Positions 17,694 to 27,813 are shown, counted from the first letter of the stretch. The stretch is 55,343 bases of DNA from Oscillospiraceae bacterium (GCA_016292255.1 JAEEZZ010000005.1:1-55343); one strand, 5' to 3'. Numbers and translations: made by a program. The notes: a model not told the origin generated them from the sequence alone.

Positions 17694-18641
17694 TTACGGG
17701 TGCTCCGCCTGGGCGCCCTCCGGCTGGGAACCGCTGGGGGTCCAGGGATGCTTGGCGTCGACCATGGCGTGCTCCAGCAGATAATCGTGCCAGAGATAGT
17801 AGTAGCTGGCCTTCAGATGCGCGCCGTCGTCCGTGTAGCTCTCGGGCAGGTGATCCGTGCCGTCGTTCATGCAGTCGTTGACCTCCAGGTAGAAGATGTC
17901 CACGTCGTTGGCCAGCTTCTTGATGGCCTCGTTCTTCTCCTTGATGTTCTCCGTGGCAAAGACCGGGTAGTTGTTCTCGTGCTCCTGGGTCACGTACAGG
18001 ATGCTCTGAATATAGATCAGGGCCTCGGGCTGGTATTCCCGGATCTCCTTGACCACATCCGCGTAGGTATCTGCAAAATAATCGGTGTCATAGCCGCACT
18101 CGTTGATGCCGAGCATAATATAGATCTTGCCGAACTGCATCCCCTGGAGCAGCGCCCGCAGACCGGTGTAGTCGTAGGCCTCCAGATCGCTGTCCATGAT
18201 GCCGAAGATGGTCATGGACTGCTGGGAATAATGCTTGCAGCCCACGGGGGTGCCCCACAGGCACAGACCGTCGGTGCGGGAGTCGCCGATAAAGAGGGAG
18301 TCGTTGAAATAGCTGTCGTCCACGGTCATCATCACAGGGCCGGGAGGCTCGGCGGTGACAGGCTCCGCAGTGGTAGTGATGATGGGGGCGGCGGTCTCCG
18401 GGGACTCGGAGCTCTGCACCGGCGCAATGCCGGTGGATTCTCCCGGGGCCGGGGCAGCGGTGGTGCTCTGGGTCTCCGCAGGGGTGGAGTCCAGGCTCGG
18501 CTTTCCCGGTGCTGAGGAATCCTTCTTCAGAGCCTTGATGCCCATGATCAGAAAAAACACGATGCCTGCGCCGATCAGCGCCAGCAGCAGGGGAGAGCCC
18601 AGGGCGTAGCCCCGTGTGGGCTTGGGTCGTCTTTCATTCAT
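17694..18641 (-). CDS. Membrane-anchored SGNH/GDSL hydrolase paired with MBOAT
   Basis: A 315-residue protein. Residues 18-37 are a single transmembrane helix, and 40-105 are a Ser/Thr/Pro/Ala-rich wall-spanning linker. The SGNH domain follows with the nucleophile Ser in LFIGDSRTDG, Asn in MLGINECG, and the Asp-His pair in YTDDGAHL. SGNH partners of MBOAT proteins transfer or remove acyl groups on surface glycans. It starts 23 bp after the MBOAT gene and is its operon partner. Confidence 0.88.
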   Translation of the reverse strand: MNERRPKPTRGYALGSPLLLALIGAGIVFFLIMGIKALKKDSSAPGKPSLDSTPAETQSTTAAPAPGESTGIAPVQSSESPETAAPIITTTAEPVTAEPPGPVMMTVDDSYFNDSLFIGDSRTDGLCLWGTPVGCKHYSQQSMTIFGIMDSDLEAYDYTGLRALLQGMQFGKIYIMLGINECGYDTDYFADTYADVVKEIREYQPEALIYIQSILYVTQEHENNYPVFATENIKEKNEAIKKLANDVDIFYLEVNDCMNDGTDHLPESYTDDGAHLKASYYYLWHDYLLEHAMVDAKHPWTPSGSQPEGAQAEHP

Positions 18642-18664
18642 AACGGTTTAAGCTCCTTTGCAGC

Positions 18665-19981
18665 TCAGAAATTCGCATATTGGAAGGGATTGTCGCCGGT
18701 CTGGCTGAGCACGTAGACCGCCCACCAGAAGATGGCAGCCAGCACGATGGCGCCGATCCAGGTCTTGCCCCAGCGGTGCACCAGCTTTTCCGGCAGCGGG
18801 AAGCAGAAGAACACGCCCAGCGCCAGATAGTAGCGGTACTTCCAGAGCAGCCGCCAGAAATGACTGCCGCTCACGACGCCCTCGGAGCCGAAGAAGGGGA
18901 ACAGGCGGGAGAAATACGCGCCGAGCGCCTGCGTCTTGTCGATCTTGAAGCAGACCCAGGTCAGCGGGATCAGGAGCAGCACCCAGAGGTGGGAGAGAAT
19001 TTTGTTCTTTTCCAGGAGCTTTCCGAGCCAGAGCTTTTCGATGACGATCAGCACGCCCAGGGACATTCCCCAAAGGACGAAGTTCCAGCCGACGCCGTGC
19101 CAGAGGGAGGTCAGCAGCCAGACGATCAGAATGTTGAGCACGGTGCGTCCAGTGCCCGCGCGGCTGCCGCCCAGGGGGATATAGACGTAGTCCTTGAACC
19201 AGCGGGTGAGGGTCATGTGCCAGCGGCGGTAGAAATCACCCACGGAGCGGGCAAGGTAGGGATAGTTGAAGTTCTGCGGCAGCTTGTAGCCCAGCATTCC
19301 TGCAATGCCCTGGGCCATCAGCGTGTAGGATTGCCATTCGATATAGAGCTGAATGCTGAAGCTGAACGCGCCGAGCCAGGCCAGGGAGAAGGGCAGGCAC
19401 TGGTAGCCGATCTGCATCAGATCGCTCCACAGCGACGCCAGCCGGTTCGCAATGAAAATTTTCATGGCAAAGCCGGTCACGAAGTTTTCCAGCCCCGTCT
19501 GAAGCCCGTTCAGGCTGAGCTTGGGCTTTTCCAGCTCCGCAGCCATCTCGCCGTAGCGGGTGATGGGGCCCATGACGAACTTGGGGAAGAAGAAGGCGTA
19601 GGTGCTGAAATAGAACGGGTCGTATTCCGCCTCGTGCTGCTCTCTGCTGACGTCCACCAGATAGGCGATCATGGCGAAGGTGTAGAAGCTGAAGCCCAGG
19701 GGCACCGCACCGCTCAGCTTGAAGGTGACGAGAAACAGGACGTTGATTGCCACGGCGGCCGCCAGCGTCAGCTTCCGGTGGGTGCTGCGCTGGACGCAGA
19801 TTCCGAGCCCGAAGTTGACTCCGGCAGCGACCAGGGCAATGAGCATGGCGCTAAAGGAACCGAGGGCAACGAACACCACGCTGCCCAGCAGCAGATAGCG
19901 GCGGTACCTGGCCGGGCACAGGCCGTAGACCGTCAGAAAGGCCGCCAGGAACCATAAAAACGGAATGCTGGAAAAGCTCAT
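18665..19981 (-). CDS. MBOAT O-acyltransferase (AlgI-like), locus 1
   Basis: A 438-residue polytopic protein with about ten helices. The MBOAT signature includes PLGFSFYTFAMIAYLVDV, FPKFVMGPITRY, DFYRRWHMTLTRWFKDYVY and the active-site His in SLWHGVGWNFVLWG. The family moves acyl groups across the membrane to extracellular polysaccharide. With the SGNH protein downstream it forms a two-gene O-acylation unit. Unlike the locus at 33781-38175 it has no ACP or loading enzyme nearby. RBS GAGGAG precedes the start. Confidence 0.9.
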   Translation of the reverse strand: MSFSSIPFLWFLAAFLTVYGLCPARYRRYLLLGSVVFVALGSFSAMLIALVAAGVNFGLGICVQRSTHRKLTLAAAVAINVLFLVTFKLSGAVPLGFSFYTFAMIAYLVDVSREQHEAEYDPFYFSTYAFFFPKFVMGPITRYGEMAAELEKPKLSLNGLQTGLENFVTGFAMKIFIANRLASLWSDLMQIGYQCLPFSLAWLGAFSFSIQLYIEWQSYTLMAQGIAGMLGYKLPQNFNYPYLARSVGDFYRRWHMTLTRWFKDYVYIPLGGSRAGTGRTVLNILIVWLLTSLWHGVGWNFVLWGMSLGVLIVIEKLWLGKLLEKNKILSHLWVLLLIPLTWVCFKIDKTQALGAYFSRLFPFFGSEGVVSGSHFWRLLWKYRYYLALGVFFCFPLPEKLVHRWGKTWIGAIVLAAIFWWAVYVLSQTGDNPFQYANF

Positions 19982-20030
19982 AAGTCAGATCTCCTCACAA
20001 TAGCTTGTGGTTTTCGACGTTCTTCAGCGT

Positions 20031-20059
20031 ATTATACATCATTATATTGTATTTTGCAA
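20031..20059 (-). promoter_or_regulatory. Promoter of the MBOAT-SGNH operon
   Basis: Minus-strand TTGCAA (20054-20059), 17-bp spacer, TATAAT (20031-20036). A second TATAAT lies 10 bp upstream. Confidence 0.65.
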
Positions 20060-20119
20060 TCTTTTTTCCCGGCTTGCCCCATTTTTTCTTCCCGGGGCTA
20101 TGTTTTGACCAAAATCATC

Positions 20120-20147
20120 TTGCCATTCCTCAAAAAGGGTGTTATAC
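20120..20147 (+). promoter_or_regulatory. Promoter of the DEAD-box helicase gene
   Basis: TTGCCA (20120-20125), 16-bp spacer, TTATAC (20142-20147). The short repeat GTCA-AAAAAC-TGAC follows at 20149-20162. Confidence 0.6.
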
Positions 20148-20183
20148 TGTCAAAAAACTGACAAGAAAAAGGAATCGAATACC

Positions 20184-21374
20184 ATGTCTGAAACCAATGA
20201 GCTGAGCTTTCAGCAAATGAATCTGCCCGGGGAGATCCTGGCCGCCCTCGAGGAAAAGGGCTACGGCTATCCCACCCGGGTCCAGGCCGAGGCCATCGGC
20301 CCGCTGATGGAGTGGAAGGACGTGATCGCCAAGGCCCCCACCGGCACCGGCAAGACCTTCGCCTTCGGCATCCCCATGATCGCCCACATCGACCCCGCCA
20401 GCGAGGAGGTGCAGGGGCTGATCCTGGCTCCCACCCGGGAGCTGGCCCTCCAGATCGGCGACGAGCTCCGGGGCCTGCTGACCCACTACGAGAATATCCG
20501 GGTGGCCGTGCTCTACGGCGGCCAGAAGATGGAGCCCCAGCTCCAGCAGCTGAAAAAGAAGCCCCAGATCGTGGTCGCCACCCCGGGCCGGCTGATGGAT
20601 CACTACAAGCACCACGCCATCCGCTTCGACAAGATCCAGACCGTGATTCTGGACGAGGCGGACCGGATGCTGGATATGGGCTTCTTCAAGGACGTGACCG
20701 GCATCGTGGAGAAGGTGAAGAACCGGCGGAACCTGGGCCTCTTCTCCGCCACCATGTCCCAGGAGGTCATGACGGTTTCCTGGATGTACCAGCGGGACGA
20801 GGTGGAGATCACCGTGAAGCCCGAGGCCGAGGAGCGGCCGGATATCGACCAGTATTCCGTCACCGTCCCCGCCCTGGAGAAGCTCAACGCCGTGCGCTGG
20901 CTGCTCTATCTGGGGGCCTATGAGCGGGTCATCATCTTCTGCAACACCAAGGTCATGTGTCAGCGCCTGTCCGACGATCTGCGCCGGGTGGGCGTGGATG
21001 CGGACTGCATCCACGGGGACATCCCCCAGGCCCAGCGGGAGCGCACCATGAAGTCCTTCCGCAAGGGCAAGCTGCCGGTGCTGATCGCCACCGACGTGGC
21101 CTCCCGGGGCATCGACGTGGACGACGTGGACTGCGTCATCAACTACGACGTGCCCCAGGAGAACGACTACTACGTCCACCGCATCGGCCGCACCGGCCGG
21201 GCCAAGAAAAAGGGCGTGAGCTTCACCGTGATCGGCAGCTTCCCCGAGCAGGCCAAGCTGGACGAGATCGCCAAATACTGCCATTTTACCGTGCAGCCTG
21301 TGACCATCACGGAAAACGGCCTGGTTCCCGCGGAGCGGCGGCAGGCGGCCCCCGTCTCCCGCAGAAGACGTTGA
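20184..21374 (+). CDS. DEAD-box RNA helicase
   Basis: A 396-residue minimal DEAD-box helicase. The Q motif (SFQQMNLPGEILAALEEKGY), motif I APTGTGKT, Ia PTRELALQ, II DEAD (LDEADRMLDMGFF), III SAT, V ATDVASRGIDVD and VI HRIGRTGRA are all present in order. There is no long basic C-terminal tail, so it is probably a general RNA chaperone involved in ribosome assembly or decay. The start at 20184 has AAGGA 10-11 bases upstream. Its stop overlaps the next gene's TTG start by three bases. Confidence 0.93.
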   Translation: MSETNELSFQQMNLPGEILAALEEKGYGYPTRVQAEAIGPLMEWKDVIAKAPTGTGKTFAFGIPMIAHIDPASEEVQGLILAPTRELALQIGDELRGLLTHYENIRVAVLYGGQKMEPQLQQLKKKPQIVVATPGRLMDHYKHHAIRFDKIQTVILDEADRMLDMGFFKDVTGIVEKVKNRRNLGLFSATMSQEVMTVSWMYQRDEVEITVKPEAEERPDIDQYSVTVPALEKLNAVRWLLYLGAYERVIIFCNTKVMCQRLSDDLRRVGVDADCIHGDIPQAQRERTMKSFRKGKLPVLIATDVASRGIDVDDVDCVINYDVPQENDYYVHRIGRTGRAKKKGVSFTVIGSFPEQAKLDEIAKYCHFTVQPVTITENGLVPAERRQAAPVSRRRR

Positions 21375-22282
21375 CCGCGGCGGAGCGGGGCTTCCTGCTG
21401 CTGTGCGCCGAGCTGGGCGACGGGCGAAAGCCCCTGACGCCTGCCCAATTCCGGACCCTTCGGGCCGGGGTGCTGGCCCGGATCGAAAAGCCGCAGGAGG
21501 CGGATCGGGCACTGACGGCCGACGATCTCCGGGCCCTGGGCTGCGAGGCGTCCTTTGCCGAGAACGTGCTGGAGCTGCTGGGCCGGGAGCGGGAGCTGGA
21601 TCGCTACCTTTCCGTGGCGGAGGAGCTGGGCATCCGCCCGCTGACCCGGGTCTCCGGGGCCTACCCGGCGCGGCTTCGCTGCCTGGGGGACGCCGCCCCC
21701 GCCGTGCTGTTTTGCCGGGGAGACGTCTCCCTCCTGGATCGGCCTGCGGTGGCCCTTGTGGGCAGCCGGGAGCTGACGCCGGCAGGGGAGCGCTTTGCCC
21801 GGCAGGTGGGCGCTCTGGCCGCTGCGGAGGGCTATGTGTTGGTCTCCGGCAACGCCCGGGGGGCGGATCGCGCCGGCCAGGAGGCCTGCCTGGACGCAGG
21901 CGGCTCCGTGGTCTCCGTGCTGCCGGACGGCCTGCAGGATCATACCCCGTCGTCGGAACGGATTTGCTACCTTTGCGAAGGAGGCTGGCATCTGCCCATG
22001 GCGGGCTACCGGGCCCTGGAGCGCAACCGTCTGATCCACGCCCTGGGGGAGAAGACCTTCGTGGCCCAATCGCGGCTCCACGGCGGCACCTGGAGCGGCT
22101 CCGAGGAAAACCTGCGCCGGGGCTGGAGCCCGCTGTTTGTCCACGACGACGGCAGCCCGGGCTGCGCCGCGCTGATCGCCCTGGGGGCAAACCCCGTGAA
22201 GCCGGAGACCCTTCGCTCCATCCGGAAGCTGGAGCCCGCGTGGATCCCCCTGGGGTCTGCCCCGGCATCCGGGCACCGGTGA
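21371..22282 (+). CDS. DprA/Smf-family DNA-processing protein
   Basis: A 303-residue protein with the Rossmann-like DprA core: AVALVGSRELTPAGERFAR, then YVLVSGNARGADRAGQEA and the GGTWSGSEENLRRG segment. DprA loads RecA on incoming single strands during transformation. Short divergent clostridial forms like this one lack the C-terminal winged helix and their role is less clear. I place the start at TTG 21371, inside TTGA shared with the helicase stop, because the following residues (TAAERGFLLLCAELG) fit the family's N-terminus. The upstream part of the open frame is helicase shadow. Confidence 0.8.
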   Translation: MTAAERGFLLLCAELGDGRKPLTPAQFRTLRAGVLARIEKPQEADRALTADDLRALGCEASFAENVLELLGRERELDRYLSVAEELGIRPLTRVSGAYPARLRCLGDAAPAVLFCRGDVSLLDRPAVALVGSRELTPAGERFARQVGALAAAEGYVLVSGNARGADRAGQEACLDAGGSVVSVLPDGLQDHTPSSERICYLCEGGWHLPMAGYRALERNRLIHALGEKTFVAQSRLHGGTWSGSEENLRRGWSPLFVHDDGSPGCAALIALGANPVKPETLRSIRKLEPAWIPLGSAPASGHR

Positions 22283-22301
22283 AAAAAGTGGAAAACACGG
22301 A

Positions 22302-22330
22302 TTGTATTTTTTGACAGAGTGTGATATACT
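22302..22330 (+). promoter_or_regulatory. Promoter of glmS
   Basis: TTGTAT (22302-22307), 17-bp spacer, TATACT (22325-22330). The leader is only about 35 nt, too short for a glmS ribozyme. Confidence 0.55.
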
Positions 22331-22370
22331 ATTCAAAATATCATGCAAAAATGATTGGAGGCTATTTTTA

Positions 22371-24212
22371 ATGTGTGGAATCGTTGGATATCTGGGCAAC
22401 CGGCAGGCGGCTCCCATTCTTCTGGACGGCCTGTCCAAGCTGGAATACCGCGGTTATGACTCCGCCGGCGTGTGTGTGTATTCCGACGGCGAACTGAAGG
22501 TCGCAAAGGCCAAGGGCCGTCTTGCAAATCTCAGCGGCCTGATCGACGGCGGCAACGCCCTGAAGGGAACCTTCGGCATCGGCCATACCCGCTGGGCCAC
22601 CCACGGCGCGCCCTCTGACGTCAACAGCCATCCCCACATGGCGGACGCCGGCAAGATCGCCGTCGTCCACAACGGCATCATCGAAAACTACCTCAAGCTC
22701 AAGGAGGAGCTGATTCGCAAGGGCAAGCACTTCCGTTCGGAGACCGACACCGAGGTGGTTGCCAATCTGATTGAGTATTACTACGATAAGCTGCAGGACT
22801 TTCCCCGTGCGGTACGCCGGGCCGTGGGCCAGCTGGAGGGCAGCTACGCCATGGGCATACTCTGCCAGGATATGCCCGGCACCATCATCGCGGTGAAGAA
22901 AGAGAGCCCGCTGATCTTCGGCTTCGGCGACGGAGAGAACTTCATCGCCTCCGATGTGCCCGCCATCCTCAAATACACCCGCAAGGTGGTCTATCTGAAC
23001 GACGGCGACACCGTCATCTTCACCAAAGACAAGGCCCGCTTCTATGACGCCTTCTACGATCCCGTGGAGAAGGTCCCGGAGACCATCGAGTGGGACATCG
23101 ACGCCGCAGAGAAGGGCGGCTACGACCACTTCATGCTTAAGGAGATCCACGAGGAGCCCAAGGCGGTCAAGGGGACGCTTTCGCCCCGGATCCGGGACGG
23201 ACGCGTGGTCCTGGACGATATTTCCCTCACCAAGGAATACCTGCAGGGTCTGAAAAAGATCTACATCGTGGCCTGCGGCTCCTCCAACTATGTGGGCTGT
23301 CTGGGCAAGCTGATCCTGGAGAAGACCTGCCGGATCCCCGTGGAGCCCATCCTGGCCTCGGAATTCCGCTATGCGGATCCTGTCCTGGGGGAGGATACCC
23401 TGGTGCTGATCATTTCCCAGTCCGGCGAGACGGCGGATACCAAGGCCGCTCTGGTGGAGGCCAAGCGCCAGGGGGCCCGTACCCTTGCCATCGTCAACGT
23501 GGTGGGCTCCGCCATTGCCAAGGAAGCCGACGACGTGATCTACACCTGGGCCGGACCTGAGATCGCCGTGGCCACCACCAAGGCCTTTTCCACCCAGCTT
23601 TCCGTGATCTATCTGATCGCCCTCTATATCGCGGATCTGCTGGAGACCATCCGCCCCGAGGAATACAGGGATCTGGTGGCGGAGCTGATGTCGCTGGATC
23701 AGAAGATTGCCCTCTGTCTGACGGAGGACAAGATCGCCCAGATCCGCTACTATGCCGAGCAGTATTTCAACGTCCACGACGCCTTCTTCATCGGCCGGAA
23801 TCTGGACAGCGCCATCTGCCTGGAGGGCAGCCTGAAGCTGAAGGAGATCGCCTATATCCACTCCGAGGCCTACGCGGCGGGCGAGTTGAAGCACGGCCCC
23901 ATTTCTCTGATCGAGGAGGGCACCCTTGTTGTGGCAGTTGCCACGGTGGAAGCCCTGTTTGATAAGACCATGTCCAACGTCAAGGAGGTCCGGGCCCGGG
24001 GCGCCGAGGTCTTCGGCGTCACCACGGAGAAATTCGCCGAGGAGATCAAGAAGACCATCCCCTCCATGATCACAGTGCCGGAGACCCATCCGCTGCTCCA
24101 GCCCAGTCTGACCATCATTCCGCTGCAGATCTTCGCCTACCACATGGCGCTGCTCCGGGGCTGCGACGTGGATAAGCCCCGCAATCTGGCCAAGTCCGTC
24201 ACCGTGGAATAA
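22371..24212 (+). CDS. glmS: Glutamine-fructose-6-phosphate aminotransferase
   Basis: A 613-residue enzyme making glucosamine-6-phosphate for wall synthesis. The N-terminal Ntn glutaminase starts with MCGIVGYLG, with Cys2 as the nucleophile after Met removal. GHTRWATHG and HNGIIENY follow. The two SIS domains contain CGSSNYVG, ISQSGETADT and the C-terminal KPRNLAKSVTVE that closes the active site. RBS TTGGAGG is 9 bases upstream of the ATG at 22371. Length is normal. No ribozyme is present in the short leader. Confidence 0.96.
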   Translation: MCGIVGYLGNRQAAPILLDGLSKLEYRGYDSAGVCVYSDGELKVAKAKGRLANLSGLIDGGNALKGTFGIGHTRWATHGAPSDVNSHPHMADAGKIAVVHNGIIENYLKLKEELIRKGKHFRSETDTEVVANLIEYYYDKLQDFPRAVRRAVGQLEGSYAMGILCQDMPGTIIAVKKESPLIFGFGDGENFIASDVPAILKYTRKVVYLNDGDTVIFTKDKARFYDAFYDPVEKVPETIEWDIDAAEKGGYDHFMLKEIHEEPKAVKGTLSPRIRDGRVVLDDISLTKEYLQGLKKIYIVACGSSNYVGCLGKLILEKTCRIPVEPILASEFRYADPVLGEDTLVLIISQSGETADTKAALVEAKRQGARTLAIVNVVGSAIAKEADDVIYTWAGPEIAVATTKAFSTQLSVIYLIALYIADLLETIRPEEYRDLVAELMSLDQKIALCLTEDKIAQIRYYAEQYFNVHDAFFIGRNLDSAICLEGSLKLKEIAYIHSEAYAAGELKHGPISLIEEGTLVVAVATVEALFDKTMSNVKEVRARGAEVFGVTTEKFAEEIKKTIPSMITVPETHPLLQPSLTIIPLQIFAYHMALLRGCDVDKPRNLAKSVTVE

Positions 24213-24216
24213 AAAA

Positions 24217-24275
24217 CTTCCCCCTGTCAAGGGGAGGGGGAGCCCCGCAAGGGGCGGAGGAGGGGTCATCCCCCG
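24217..24275. repeat. Dispersed C/G-rich hairpin repeat
   Basis: CTTCCCCCTGTCAAGGGGAG followed by CCCCGCAAGGGGCGG makes two stem-loops between glmS and the PH-domain gene. Only one copy is seen in this window, but the style is that of an interspersed repeat. Confidence 0.5.
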
Positions 24276-24308
24276 ATTCCTGCCGGAACATGAAAGAGAG
24301 GTACTGAC

Positions 24309-24719
24309 ATGAAGCTTCCCAGCAATACCGTTTGGTCTGACCGCAAGCGTACCCTGTTCGGTTTGCCCTGGTCTTTTACCCGCTACATCCTCACCGATGA
24401 AAAGCTGCTGATCGTCAAGGGTCTGATCAAGCAGACCGAGGAGGAGATCCGCCTCTACCGCGTCCTGGATATGTCCCTCACCCGGAGCCTCACCGAGCGC
24501 ATCGACGGCGTGGGCACCATCCACTGCTGCTCCTCCGACAAAACTGCCTCCGAGTTCGACATCCGGCGGATCAAGGATCCCCGCAAGGTCAAGGAGATGC
24601 TCTCCGACCTGGTGGAGAAGCAGCGCATTTCCCGGGGTGTCACCATCCGGGAGGATATGATGCCGAACCTCTTCGACACCAACCACAACGGCGTCAGCGA
24701 CACCATCGAGAAGAAGTAA
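24309..24719 (+). CDS. PH-like domain protein (bPH2/DUF304 type)
   Basis: A 136-residue protein. RYILTDEKLLIVKGLIKQTEEEIRLYRVLDM is a bacterial PH-domain strand pattern. The C-terminus NLFDTNHNGVSDTIEKK resembles an EF-hand-like DxNxNGxxD loop, so calcium binding is possible. No transmembrane segment is seen. GAGAGGT is the ribosome site. It lies 97 bp after glmS and may be co-transcribed. Function unknown. Confidence 0.75.
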   Translation: MKLPSNTVWSDRKRTLFGLPWSFTRYILTDEKLLIVKGLIKQTEEEIRLYRVLDMSLTRSLTERIDGVGTIHCCSSDKTASEFDIRRIKDPRKVKEMLSDLVEKQRISRGVTIREDMMPNLFDTNHNGVSDTIEKK

Positions 24720-24745
24720 GCGTCCCTGCGCCTCAATACGGAAAC

Positions 24746-24788
24746 AGCAATAGGAAATCGGAATCTTTGGTTCCGATTTCCTATTGCT
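24746..24788 (+). terminator. Long hairpin terminator after the PH-domain gene
   Basis: 18-bp perfect stem with arms AGCAATAGGAAATCGGAA and its complement, 7-base loop, then TATTTGG. Its end supplies the -35 of the uvrA promoter. Confidence 0.7.
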
Positions 24789-24812
24789 TATTTGGCGCGG
24801 ATCTGGTATAAT
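24784..24812 (+). promoter_or_regulatory. uvrA: uvrA promoter
   Basis: TTGCTT (24784-24789), 17-bp spacer, TATAAT (24807-24812). No LexA/DinR box was seen in the 35 bases downstream. Confidence 0.65.
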
Positions 24813-24847
24813 ATACGCTAAAGATCTATCGAATCGAGTGGTGGACT

Positions 24848-27679
24848 ATGAATGAATTTATTTCCGTTCGGGGCGCCCGGGCCAACAATCTGAAAAACGT
24901 GAATCTGACCATTCCCCGGGACAAGCTGGTGGTGTTCACCGGCCTTTCCGGCTCCGGCAAATCCTCTCTGGCCTTCGACACCATCTATGCCGAGGGCCAG
25001 CGGCGCTATGTGGAATCCCTGTCCAGCTACGCCCGGATGTTCCTGGGCCAGATGGACAAGCCCGACGTGGACGCCATCGACGGCCTTTCGCCCGCCATCT
25101 CCATCGACCAGAAGACCACCTCCAAGAACCCCCGCTCCACCGTGGGCACCGTGACGGAGATCTACGACTATCTGCGACTGCTCTGGGCCCGCACCGGCGT
25201 GCCCCACTGCCCCAACTGCGGCAGGGAGATCCGCAAGCAGACCATCGATCAGATCGTGGACAAGATTCTGCAGCTCCCCGAGGGCACCCGTTTCCAGGTG
25301 CTTTCTCCCGCGGTGCGGGGGAAAAAGGGCGAGCATCAGAAGGTCTTCTCCGACGCCCGGAAATCCGGCTTCGCCCGGGTGCGGGTGGACGGGAATCTCT
25401 ACGATCTGACCGAGGAGATCGCCCTGGATAAGAACAAAAAGCACGACATCGAGCTGGTGGTGGACCGGCTGGTGCTGCGGGGGGACGTGACCCGCCGGCT
25501 GACGGACTCCATCGAGACCGCCACCTCCCACGGCGGGGGCCTGGCGCTGATCCAGCGGATGGACACCCAGGAGGAGCTGCCCTTCTCTCTGAACTACGCC
25601 TGCGAGGACTGCGGCATCTCCATGCCGGAGCTGAGCCCCCGGATGTTCTCCTTCAACAACCCCTACGGGGCCTGCCCCCACTGCGCGGGCCTGGGCTTCC
25701 AGCTGAAGGTGGACCCGGATTTGATCATCCCCAACCGCAGCCTCTCCATTCTGGAGGGAGGCATCCAGGCCAGCGGCTGGGGCAACGTGCGGAATGACTC
25801 CATTTCCAAAATGTACTTCGACGCCCTGGCGGAGAAGTTCCACTTCAAGCTTACCGACCCCATCGAGACCCTGCCGAAGGAAGGGCTGGACGCCATCCTC
25901 TACGGCACCAAGGGGGAGAAGCTCAAGCTCTACTACGAGCGGGCCAACGGCCGGGGCACCCTGGAGCAGGCCTTTGAGGGCATCGTCCCCAGCCTGGAGC
26001 GCCGCTACCGGGAGACCCAATCCGACGCCATGCGGAAGGAGCTGGAGGAGTGTATGTCCACCTCCCCCTGCCCGGAATGCGGGGGCAAGCGGCTTTCGCC
26101 CATCTCCCGGGCGGTGACCGTGGGCGGCATGAAGATCATGGACTACTGCGACCTGCCCGTGACCCGGGCCCTGGACTTCATGGAGCATCTTGAACTGCCT
26201 GCCACCGAGACCATGATCGCGGCCCCCATCCTCCGGGAGATCAAGGCCCGGCTGGGCTTCCTGCGCTCCGTGGGCCTGCAGTATCTGACCCTCTCCCGGG
26301 CGGCCGCCACCCTTTCCGGCGGCGAGAGCCAGCGCATCCGTCTGGCGACCCAGATCGGCTCCAGCCTCATGGGGGTGCTGTATATTCTGGACGAGCCCTC
26401 CATCGGCCTGCACCAGCGGGACAACGACAAGCTGCTGGAGACCCTGAAGCGGCTCCGGGACATCGGCAACACCCTGATCGTGGTGGAGCACGACGAGGAC
26501 ACCATGCGCGCCGCCGACTACATCGTGGACGTGGGCCCCGGGGCGGGCATCCACGGCGGCGAGATCGTGGCCCAGGGCTCCCTGGCGGATCTGGAAGCGG
26601 AGCCCCGCTCCATCACGGGGCAGTACCTCTCCGGCCGCAAGACGATCCCGGTGCCTCCGGCCCGGCGTCCCGGCAGCGGCAAGACGCTGCGGATCTACGG
26701 CTGCCGGGAAAACAATCTGCAAAACGTGGACGTGACCGTCCCCCTGGGGACCTTCTGCTGCGTCACCGGCGTGTCCGGCTCCGGCAAATCCTCTCTGGTG
26801 AACGAGATCATCCACAAGAAGCTGGCGGGCAGTCTGAATCACGCCCGCATCCGCCCCGGCCGGCATGACCGCTTCGAGGGGATCGAGCAGCTGGACAAGG
26901 TGATCTGCATCGACCAGAGCCCCATCGGACGCACCCCCCGTTCCAACCCGGCCACCTACACCGGCCTGTTCAACGACATCCGGGACCTCTACGCCTCCAC
27001 CCAGGACGCCAAGCTCCGGGGCTATGGCCCGGGCCGCTTCTCCTTCAACACCAAGGGCGGCCGCTGTGAGGCCTGCGGGGGCGACGGCCTGGTGAAGATC
27101 GAGATGCACTTCCTGCCGGACGTGTACGTGCCCTGCGACGTGTGCCAGGGCAAGCGTTACAACCGGGAGACCCTGGAGGTCAAATACAAGGGCGCGTCCA
27201 TTGCCGACGTGCTGGATATGACCTGCGACGAGGCCCTGGACTTCTTCCAGAACCTGCCCCGGCTGCGGGAGAAGATCCAGACCCTGGTGGACGTGGGCCT
27301 GGGCTATATCAAGCTGGGCCAATCCTCCACCACCCTCTCCGGCGGCGAGGCCCAGCGGGTGAAGCTGGCCACGGAGCTGTCCCGCCGCTCCACAGGCTCC
27401 ACCTTCTATATCCTGGACGAGCCCACCACCGGCCTGCATATGTATGACGTGAGCAAGCTGATCGACGTGCTGCAAAAGTTCGTGGAGAGCGGCAATACCG
27501 TCCTGGTGATCGAGCACAATCTGGACGTGATCAAATGTGCCGACTGGATCATCGACCTGGGCCCCGAGGGCGGCGACGGGGGCGGAAGGATCGTGGCCGC
27601 GGGCACCCCCGAGCAGGTGGCGCAAAATCCGGAGAGCTTTACAGGGGAATATCTGCGGAGAGTTTTATCGAAAAAGTAA
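24848..27679 (+). CDS. uvrA: Excinuclease ABC subunit A
   Basis: A 943-residue damage-recognition ATPase of nucleotide excision repair. There are two ABC modules. Walker A is [15 protein letters not shown] near residue 33 and [15 protein letters not shown] near 640. Signatures are [12 protein letters not shown] and [12 protein letters not shown]. Zinc modules are CPNCG, CEDCG with CPHCAG, and CEACGGDG with CDVCQG. Length is normal. It works with UvrB and UvrC encoded elsewhere. The ribosome site is weak. The stop codon abuts a heptamer array. Confidence 0.97.
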   Translation: MNEFISVRGARANNLKNVNLTIPRDKLVVFTGLSGSGKSSLAFDTIYAEGQRRYVESLSSYARMFLGQMDKPDVDAIDGLSPAISIDQKTTSKNPRSTVGTVTEIYDYLRLLWARTGVPHCPNCGREIRKQTIDQIVDKILQLPEGTRFQVLSPAVRGKKGEHQKVFSDARKSGFARVRVDGNLYDLTEEIALDKNKKHDIELVVDRLVLRGDVTRRLTDSIETATSHGGGLALIQRMDTQEELPFSLNYACEDCGISMPELSPRMFSFNNPYGACPHCAGLGFQLKVDPDLIIPNRSLSILEGGIQASGWGNVRNDSISKMYFDALAEKFHFKLTDPIETLPKEGLDAILYGTKGEKLKLYYERANGRGTLEQAFEGIVPSLERRYRETQSDAMRKELEECMSTSPCPECGGKRLSPISRAVTVGGMKIMDYCDLPVTRALDFMEHLELPATETMIAAPILREIKARLGFLRSVGLQYLTLSRAAATLSGGESQRIRLATQIGSSLMGVLYILDEPSIGLHQRDNDKLLETLKRLRDIGNTLIVVEHDEDTMRAADYIVDVGPGAGIHGGEIVAQGSLADLEAEPRSITGQYLSGRKTIPVPPARRPGSGKTLRIYGCRENNLQNVDVTVPLGTFCCVTGVSGSGKSSLVNEIIHKKLAGSLNHARIRPGRHDRFEGIEQLDKVICIDQSPIGRTPRSNPATYTGLFNDIRDLYASTQDAKLRGYGPGRFSFNTKGGRCEACGGDGLVKIEMHFLPDVYVPCDVCQGKRYNRETLEVKYKGASIADVLDMTCDEALDFFQNLPRLREKIQTLVDVGLGYIKLGQSSTTLSGGEAQRVKLATELSRRSTGSTFYILDEPTTGLHMYDVSKLIDVLQKFVESGNTVLVIEHNLDVIKCADWIIDLGPEGGDGGGRIVAAGTPEQVAQNPESFTGEYLRRVLSKK

Positions 27680-27801
27680 AAACGAAAAACGAAGAACGAT
27701 GGTATTTTTCAATTCTGCAAATTGAAAAATGATTAAAAATCCGTCGCGGAGCGACACCGCAGTTTTTCGTTCTGCGTTCTGCGTTTTGCGTTTTGCGTTT
27801 A
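27678..27801. repeat. Heptamer-flanked hairpin element, copy 1
   Basis: AAAACGA-type heptamers (27678-27699) are followed by the palindrome TTTTTCAATT…AATTGAAAAA, then GTCGCGGAGCGACACC, then inverted GCGTTTT-type heptamers with CG at 27768, 27775, 27782, 27789 and 27796. The two heptamer ends are complementary, so the whole unit can fold into a long stem. The right end lies directly against the rqcP ribosome site. Confidence 0.8.
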
Positions 27802-27813
27802 TTTGGAGGCACT

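Noticed and set aside
20957..21370. N-terminal extension of the DprA-like frame
   Set aside because: It lies wholly inside the helicase gene and is Arg/Gly/Pro-rich shadow. The recognisable protein starts at the TTG at 21371.
22283..22370. glmS ribozyme
   Set aside because: The leader between promoter and start codon is about 35 nt and lacks the ribozyme core, which needs well over 100 nt.
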